In this document: positions 6,403 through 10,011 of the stretch, piece after piece | How positions within the stretch are numbered: position 1 is the stretch's first letter | How the letters are laid out: every line of letters begins with the position of its first letter | Source: Saprospiraceae bacterium | Lineage (GTDB): Bacteria > Bacteroidota > Bacteroidia > Chitinophagales > Saprospiraceae | Reading direction: 5' to 3' | DNA: 10,011 nt | Assembly: GCA_020436865.1 (NCBI GenBank) | Contig: JAGQXA010000209.1 | Coordinates: forward strand, 1 to 10,011 | Position numbers and translations under genes: made by a program | The notes under the pieces: model-generated | Seen by the model: only the letters and a program-made list of their open reading frames with translations | The model's database searches: none | Told to the model about the DNA's origin: nothing

Positions 6403-7875
6403 TTATCGTTGCAGGAGCAGTTTGCCGTTGCCGAGCAACCGCCCTCTCGCTGAGCGGACCTGGAACCAGTACCATCCGTTGGGATAGGCCGCCAGAGATA
6501 TATCGGGGCGGTGGCCGGAGATCGGATGCTCGCCTACCAATTGGCCCTGCGCATTCAAGAATTGCAGCCGGACAGCCCCTTCGATTCCGGTCAGGTCGAA
6601 AACGACGCGATCTTGCGCCGGATTGGGAAACACGTGGACAGGTAGTGTCGCCGGTTCTTCGATCCGGTTGATCATGACGCTGTCGATCTGGCCTTCCTTG
6701 TCGAGTAGCAAAAGCATCAGGTCGGCCGGATAGACCCAGGCGATCGAGTCGGGCAGTTCGGTATTGCCGCCGACGGCCAGACCTCCATTCGGCAAAGGGA
6801 TTATGTCGGTCGGGCGCTCATAGAAATCGGGGAAGGGGTCGTGGGTGCGTCCCCACAGCAAATTGCCGTCGAGATCATACTTGGCAAAGCGGGCTGTCTT
6901 GTTGTTTGGCGAAGGAGTCTCGACCAGTCCGCCGACCACTAATCCGTTGTCGACGCCGGTCAGGCAGGTTGGGCGGCTCATCGTACCGACCAGGTCCTTT
7001 TCCCAGACCACTTCCCCCTCGGTATCGAGCAGATAGAGTTCGATACCATAGAAATCGGTCGGCGCATTGGTGAGCAGCAGTCCGAAGTGGCTGCCGATCC
7101 GGGCCATCTTGCCGGTGAAACCGGCTTCCCCGAAATACTTAACCCACTGGACCGACCCTTCCGCACTGATGCGCGAGAAGAGCGTTACGCGACCGGCGGA
7201 TTCCACCGACGAACCCGCGACGTAGCAACCGCCGTCGTTCGCCAGTACCAGGTCGAAGGCCCGGGGCGCCGTGCCGGGAATGATCGCTTCCCATTCCTGC
7301 TCGCCCACGGCATTGGTCTTGATCACGAAAATATCCGAATTGGCGGAATAGGTGTTCGTGACCCCGCAAATGAGAAATCCTCCGTCGGGAGTGGCCACGA
7401 AGTTAGCGGGTAAGGCATTCGATCCGAGGTAATGATCGCTGATGTTGCTGACATTGCCGCCATTGGTCAGGAAGTAAAGGCGAACGTTGTTCTGGCCGCA
7501 GCCGACCCCTGACACCAAAGCTTCACAGGAGCGGGCCAATACCACCTGGTTGTTGGCACTGCGCGGGATCACGGAAACGGCGGCATCGGTGATCGTGGAG
7601 TCGATATGGTTACTCCACAACAGGGCGCCGAGCGGATCGATCTTGAGGACCGACGCGTCGCTATTGGTCGGAACCGACCCGCCTGGATCGACGAAACTGA
7701 AACGCTGACCGGTCAGCAGGAAGTTGCCCTCCGGATCGACGGCGACTTTCGTTCCCGCCTCGGTAATGTCGGGTGTCCCGTAGAAGAAGGCCAAGGGTTG
7801 TCCTGGCAGAGAGCTAACTTGGCAAAGGAAGAAAAAAGACAGAAGAAGGCCGGTCTTGCATAAATCGATGTTCAT
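6403..7875 (-). CDS. Secreted beta-propeller-like protein with type IX secretion (type A) sorting domain
   Basis: The 490-residue protein is exported by Sec, then moved across the outer membrane by the T9SS. A signal peptide fills residues 5-26 (hydrophobic LLLSFFFLC, cleavage near SLPGQ). The middle (about 40-400) has repeated units in which a glycine-rich turn of the type DGGFLICG (164-171), DGGCYVAG (214-221), NGLVVGG (310-316) or NGGLAVGG (363-370) alternates with units such as KTNAVGEQEW (186-195), LDTEGEVVW (283-291) and YDLDGNLLWGR (333-343), typical of propeller/SBBP-like repeats in Bacteroidota surface proteins. The C-terminal 80 residues, starting VHVFPNPAQDRVVF (413-426) and ending in NGKLLLQR, are the Por_Secre_tail sorting signal. 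The ATG at 7875 is preferred to a GTG at 7938, which would put 21 polar residues before the signal peptide. No catalytic domain is recognised; an adhesin or structural role is only a guess. Confidence 0.85.
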   Translation of the reverse strand: MNIDLCKTGLLLSFFFLCQVSSLPGQPLAFFYGTPDITEAGTKVAVDPEGNFLLTGQRFSFVDPGGSVPTNSDASVLKIDPLGALLWSNHIDSTITDAAVSVIPRSANNQVVLARSCEALVSGVGCGQNNVRLYFLTNGGNVSNISDHYLGSNALPANFVATPDGGFLICGVTNTYSANSDIFVIKTNAVGEQEWEAIIPGTAPRAFDLVLANDGGCYVAGSSVESAGRVTLFSRISAEGSVQWVKYFGEAGFTGKMARIGSHFGLLLTNAPTDFYGIELYLLDTEGEVVWEKDLVGTMSRPTCLTGVDNGLVVGGLVETPSPNNKTARFAKYDLDGNLLWGRTHDPFPDFYERPTDIIPLPNGGLAVGGNTELPDSIAWVYPADLMLLLLDKEGQIDSVMINRIEEPATLPVHVFPNPAQDRVVFDLTGIEGAVRLQFLNAQGQLVGEHPISGHRPDISLAAYPNGWYWFQVRSARGRLLGNGKLLLQR

Positions 7876-7927
7876 GGGATATGAATTTGATCGGGTGAAT
7901 AATCGTCCGGAAAAGCCGCTCAATCCC

Positions 7928-7959
7928 CCAAAATACACGCCTACGGAGGTGAAGTCAAG
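7928..7959 (-). promoter_or_regulatory. Candidate promoter of the T9SS cargo gene
   Basis: On the minus strand CTTG (7959 to 7956) is followed after 20 bases by TATTTTGG (7935 to 7928), close to the Bacteroidota TTTG-N19/20-TAnnTTTG arrangement with one mismatch in the -7 element. The implied start lies about 46 nt before the ATG at 7875. The spacing equals that of the pyrD candidate. Confidence 0.4.
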
Positions 7960-8010
7960 GACAAAAAAGAGTATTTGTCAAGGGAGAAACATGCCTCTGG
8001 GCTCTTAATA

Positions 8011-8049
8011 GATTGACAAACAGGAGCTTACCAATTAATTTTGTCAATC
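8011..8049. repeat. 10-bp perfect inverted repeat with 19-bp spacer
   Basis: GATTGACAAA (8011-8020) is the exact reverse complement of TTTGTCAATC (8040-8049). The core octamer TTTGTCAA also occurs at 7974-7981, 60 bp upstream of the -7 end of the candidate cargo-gene promoter region, giving three copies within 75 bp. The arrangement would suit an operator for a dimeric regulator or a hairpin, but no regulator gene is nearby. Confidence 0.55.
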
Positions 8050-8074
8050 ATCCAACATCCAACATCCAACATCC
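8049..8074 (-). repeat. Heptanucleotide tandem array, 3.7 exact units
   Basis: CATCCAA is repeated at 8049, 8056 and 8063 with a partial fourth copy at 8070-8074. On the minus strand the unit is TTGGATG, one base different from TGGGATG in the array at 6353-6394. It lies 50 bases beyond the stop of the NUDIX gene and reads in the same direction as that gene. It overlaps the end of the 10-bp inverted repeat by one base. Confidence 0.85.
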
Positions 8075-8118
8075 CCGCCTTCGCTAATCCCGATTGCAAT
8101 CGGGAACGGCGGGCAAAG
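8074..8118. repeat. 45-bp palindromic element within the heptamer array
   Basis: The centre is a perfect 16-bp palindrome, CCCGATTGCAATCGGG (8089-8104), and the ends CCCGCC (8074-8079) and GGCGGG (8108-8113) pair, with an unequal internal loop (9 against 3 bases). The octamer CCAACATC, which is part of the heptamer array, occurs directly on both sides (8066-8073 and 8119-8126), as if the element had been inserted into the array. There is no T tract, so it is not a typical intrinsic terminator, although it lies just 3' of the NUDIX gene. Confidence 0.65.
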
Positions 8119-8124
8119 CCAACA

Positions 8125-8748
8125 TCACCCCAAGACCTCCAGCAGTTCGCTCAACATCATGGCCGTGGCTCCCCAGACCACTTTGCCGCCTACGTTGTAG
8201 TAGGGAACCTGTTTGAGGACCAGATTGGGCGCCAGGCGCAGATCGGTCGTTTGTATGGAAGTGGGGTCTTGCAGTAGAGAGAGCGGAACTTCCACGATGG
8301 AGCGTACTTCTTCCGGTTGTGGCTGGAATTCCGGCGTAAAATCGAGGTATCCGACGAAGGGGTGGACGATGAAGTTGCTCACTGGGATATACAGTTCGGT
8401 CAGCTCACCTAGCACGTTGACCCCTTGGGCGGGCACGCCGATCTCTTCTTCGGTTTCCCGCAGGGCGGTGAACAGGAGCGAGGGGTCGTCTTTTTCCTGT
8501 TTTCCGCCGGGAAAGCTGATCTGACCGCCGTGCCGGTCGTTGGGATTGCTGGCCATGCGCTCGATCAGGGCCAGGTGCCAGCCGGCCCGTTGAGGGTATA
8601 GCAGGGCCAGCACACAGGCAATGCGGGCGTCGGGAGGCGGATCTGCATGTGAACGACGTACGGCATGGGCCATCCGGTACTGGGCCTCCCGGCCCGGGAG
8701 GGGAGATTGCAGCCGCTCGCGCAGCAGGTAGATCGGCTCGGTTTGCAT
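8125..8748 (-). CDS. NUDIX hydrolase, CoA pyrophosphatase (NudL/Nudt7-like)
   Basis: Members of this group cleave coenzyme A or related nucleoside diphosphate derivatives to 3',5'-ADP and phosphopantetheine with a divalent metal. The 207-residue length is usual. The family-specific UPF0035-type signature is visible as LIERMASNPNDRHGGQ with ISFPGG (residues 61-82), followed by the NUDIX helix ending TALRETEEEIGV (94-105), whose glutamates bind metal. FIVHPFVGYLDF (126-137) and the C-terminal YNVGGKVVWGATAMMLSELL (184-203) also match CoA pyrophosphatases, where WG-T/A-A is a common tail motif. The glutamate usual early in the NUDIX box is shifted (KQEKDD), as in other NudL-like proteins. The ATG at 8748 is the only good start. 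The gene is divergent from serA with a 142-bp gap; its stop overlaps a heptamer remnant. Confidence 0.9.
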   Translation of the reverse strand: MQTEPIYLLRERLQSPLPGREAQYRMAHAVRRSHADPPPDARIACVLALLYPQRAGWHLALIERMASNPNDRHGGQISFPGGKQEKDDPSLLFTALRETEEEIGVPAQGVNVLGELTELYIPVSNFIVHPFVGYLDFTPEFQPQPEEVRSIVEVPLSLLQDPTSIQTTDLRLAPNLVLKQVPYYNVGGKVVWGATAMMLSELLEVLG

Positions 8749-8820
8749 GCAAAAGTAACAATCCTGTGCTCCGGAAGTTGAGCGTTTCCAGCTGCTGTTT
8801 GGGGGAATATTTTGTGAAAA

Positions 8821-8857
8821 GCGGTTAGGAATTCCTCCGCGAAAATGACGTTCTTTG
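8821..8857 (+). promoter_or_regulatory. Candidate serA control region: imperfect palindrome and weak -7 element
   Basis: AGGAATTCCT (8827-8836) is a perfect 10-bp palindrome enclosed by GCGG (8821-8824) and CCGC (8837-8840) with two unpaired Ts. GTTCTTTG (8850-8857), followed by CAC, resembles a TAnnTTTG -7 element only in its TTTG half and would give a leader of about 30 nt to the ATG at 8891. An operator lying over the -33 region is possible but rests on position alone. Confidence 0.2.
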
Positions 8858-8890
8858 CACTTTCAAATACAGCTCAAAATCACAGTTGAC

Positions 8891-9856
8891 ATGATCAGGA
8901 TATTAGCTAACGACGGCATTGACCCCGATGCACAGATGTTGCTGGAAGAAGCGGGTTACGAGGTCGACACCCAAAAGGTCGCTCAGGACAACCTGCTCAA
9001 GGTCTTGCCGCAGTACGACGTGATCATTGTCCGCAGCGCCACGAAAGTGCGTCGCGAACTGATCGACGCCTGTCCGAACCTGAAAGTGATCGCCCGCGGA
9101 GGGGTCGGGCTCGACAACATCGACGTGGAATATGCTCAAAGCAAGGGTATCGAAGTGATGAACACGCCGGCCGCCTCCTCGCAGTCGGTGGCCGAACTGG
9201 CCTTTGCCCATATGTTTACGCTGGCCCGCTTTCTGCATCAGGCCAACCGGGCCATGCCGGTAAAAGGCGGTACGGCGTTCAAGGACCTGAAAAATGCCTA
9301 CTCCTCAGGGCTGCAACTCCGCGGCAAGACACTGGGCATTATTGGCTTCGGACGTATCGGTCAGGAGGTGGCCCGCATCGGATTGGCGCTGGGAATGAAT
9401 GTATTACCGGTCGATCTGGTGGTTGAAGAAGCTTCGATCGATATCCATCTGTATCATACGGAAGACATCAGCCTATCCGTCAAGCTCAAGTCGGCCGACT
9501 GGGAAGAGGCGCTCACCAAGAGCGATTTCATTACCATGCACGTGCCGTTCACCGGCGGCCAGCCGCTGATCGGAGAGGCAGAGATCGCCAGAATGAAACA
9601 AGGCGTCTTTCTCATCAATACCGCCCGCGGAGGCGCAATCGACGAGGAAGCCCTGCTAAAAGGACTGGAGTCGGGAAAGGTAGCCGGCGCCGGACTGGAT
9701 GTGTTCGACTTCGAACCGACCCCGCGACCGGAACTGCTGCAGCACGACCGGGTGTCGCTTTCGCCCCATATCGGAGCGGCGACCAACGAAGCCCAGGCGA
9801 ATATCGGACTGGAGTTGGCGGATAAGATCCTCGCCTTTTTCGGCGACGATCAATAG
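8891..9856 (+). CDS. serA: D-3-phosphoglycerate dehydrogenase (D-2-hydroxyacid dehydrogenase family, no ACT domain)
   Basis: This enzyme oxidises 3-phosphoglycerate to 3-phosphohydroxypyruvate with NAD, the first step of serine synthesis. The 321-residue chain has the substrate-binding half with VRSATKVRRELID (47-59) and ARGGVGLDNID (68-78), the NAD-binding motif GFGRIG (152-157) with Asp175 at the end of the second strand, and the catalytic set Arg246 (in NTARGG), Glu275 (in DVFDFEP) and His293 (in SPHIGAAT). It stops after the catalytic domain, so it lacks the ACT regulatory domain of E. coli SerA and should not be serine-inhibited in that way. Residues about 176-200 form a longer loop than in typical SerA, as in other Bacteroidota homologues. 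The ATG at 8891 fits the family N-terminus; an upstream non-ATG start at 8855 adds 12 unlikely residues. serC is not adjacent, so another D-2-hydroxyacid substrate remains possible. Confidence 0.88.
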   Translation: MIRILANDGIDPDAQMLLEEAGYEVDTQKVAQDNLLKVLPQYDVIIVRSATKVRRELIDACPNLKVIARGGVGLDNIDVEYAQSKGIEVMNTPAASSQSVAELAFAHMFTLARFLHQANRAMPVKGGTAFKDLKNAYSSGLQLRGKTLGIIGFGRIGQEVARIGLALGMNVLPVDLVVEEASIDIHLYHTEDISLSVKLKSADWEEALTKSDFITMHVPFTGGQPLIGEAEIARMKQGVFLINTARGGAIDEEALLKGLESGKVAGAGLDVFDFEPTPRPELLQHDRVSLSPHIGAATNEAQANIGLELADKILAFFGDDQ

Positions 9857-9858
9857 GC

Positions 9859-10011
9859 CTATTTGATCATCTTGAGGAAGGTGCCGACAAACCAGTTGGA
9901 GTCGGCGCGGATGAGCGAGTCGAGGGTCGAATCGGCCTTGTTGGAAAAGAGCTTGATGTCGCGGATCACCTTGGCGAATTCCAGGGCCTCGGCGTTTCCG
10001 GATTCCTCGAC
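9859..10011 (-). CDS. C-terminal 50 residues of an unidentified protein (5' part outside window)
   Basis: The minus-strand frame is open from the window end to a TAG at 9859-9861. The visible tail reads like a soluble helical segment: EALEFAKVIRDIKLF, then SNKADSTLDSLIRADSNWF and VGTFLKMIK at the end. Amphipathic spacing and codon use similar to the neighbours support a real gene. I do not recognise the family from this fragment. Its stop is two bases from the serA stop, in a convergent arrangement. Confidence 0.65.
   Translation of the reverse strand, partial: VEESGNAEALEFAKVIRDIKLFSNKADSTLDSLIRADSNWFVGTFLKMIK

Noticed and set aside
8074..8118. Palindromic element as intrinsic terminator of the NUDIX gene
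   Set aside because: The stem is strong, but neither side is followed by a T tract and the internal loop is uneven; an intergenic repeat fits better.
1..10011. A novel multi-gene system such as defence, toxin-antitoxin or biosynthetic cluster
   Set aside because: All substantial genes fit known housekeeping or envelope families, strands alternate, and no co-directional cluster of unknown genes exists.

Overview
The window looks like a piece of a Bacteroidota chromosome, moderately GC-rich, possibly from the Saprospiria/Lewinella-type lineages; that finer placement is a guess. The evidence is a GldB-type gliding lipoprotein, a small PorT-like outer membrane barrel with a C-terminal Phe, a secreted protein with a type IX secretion (T9SS) C-terminal sorting domain, and the Bacteroidota-type long variant of D-3-phosphoglycerate dehydrogenase. 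Shine-Dalgarno sequences are absent and some gene starts are preceded by TAnnTTTG-like -7 elements. Most content is housekeeping or cell-envelope genes. There are no mobile-element genes, no tRNA or rRNA, no CRISPR and no defence or secondary-metabolism cluster.

Layout from left to right: the 3' end of greA (+) followed one base later by a HIT-family nucleotide hydrolase (+); gldB (-), convergent with the HIT gene; a 228-bp divergent intergenic region; an outer membrane beta-barrel gene (+) closed by a very strong hairpin terminator; nadC (+); a small two-helix membrane protein (-) whose stop lies one base from the nadC stop; a short palindromic intergenic repeat; pyrD (-, GTG start); a 149-bp divergent region; a PQQ-type sugar dehydrogenase lipoprotein (+); a heptanucleotide tandem array; a T9SS-sorted secreted protein (-); a 249-bp repeat-rich intergenic region; a NUDIX CoA pyrophosphatase-like gene (-); serA (+); and the 3' end of an unidentified gene (-).

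The genes do not form one pathway. GldB, the barrel protein and the T9SS cargo belong to the envelope, gliding and secretion biology of Bacteroidota. nadC (NAD), pyrD (pyrimidines) and serA (serine) are single biosynthetic genes without their pathway neighbours. The genes alternate strands, and three of the four convergent pairs leave only 1 to 13 bases between stop codons.

The most noteworthy structure is in the non-coding DNA. Two related heptamer arrays (consensus about T[GT][GA]GATN) each start at or just beyond the stop codon of a gene and read in that gene's direction. The second is interrupted by a 45-bp palindromic element flanked by an exact 8-bp direct repeat. I found no convincing undescribed multi-gene system.
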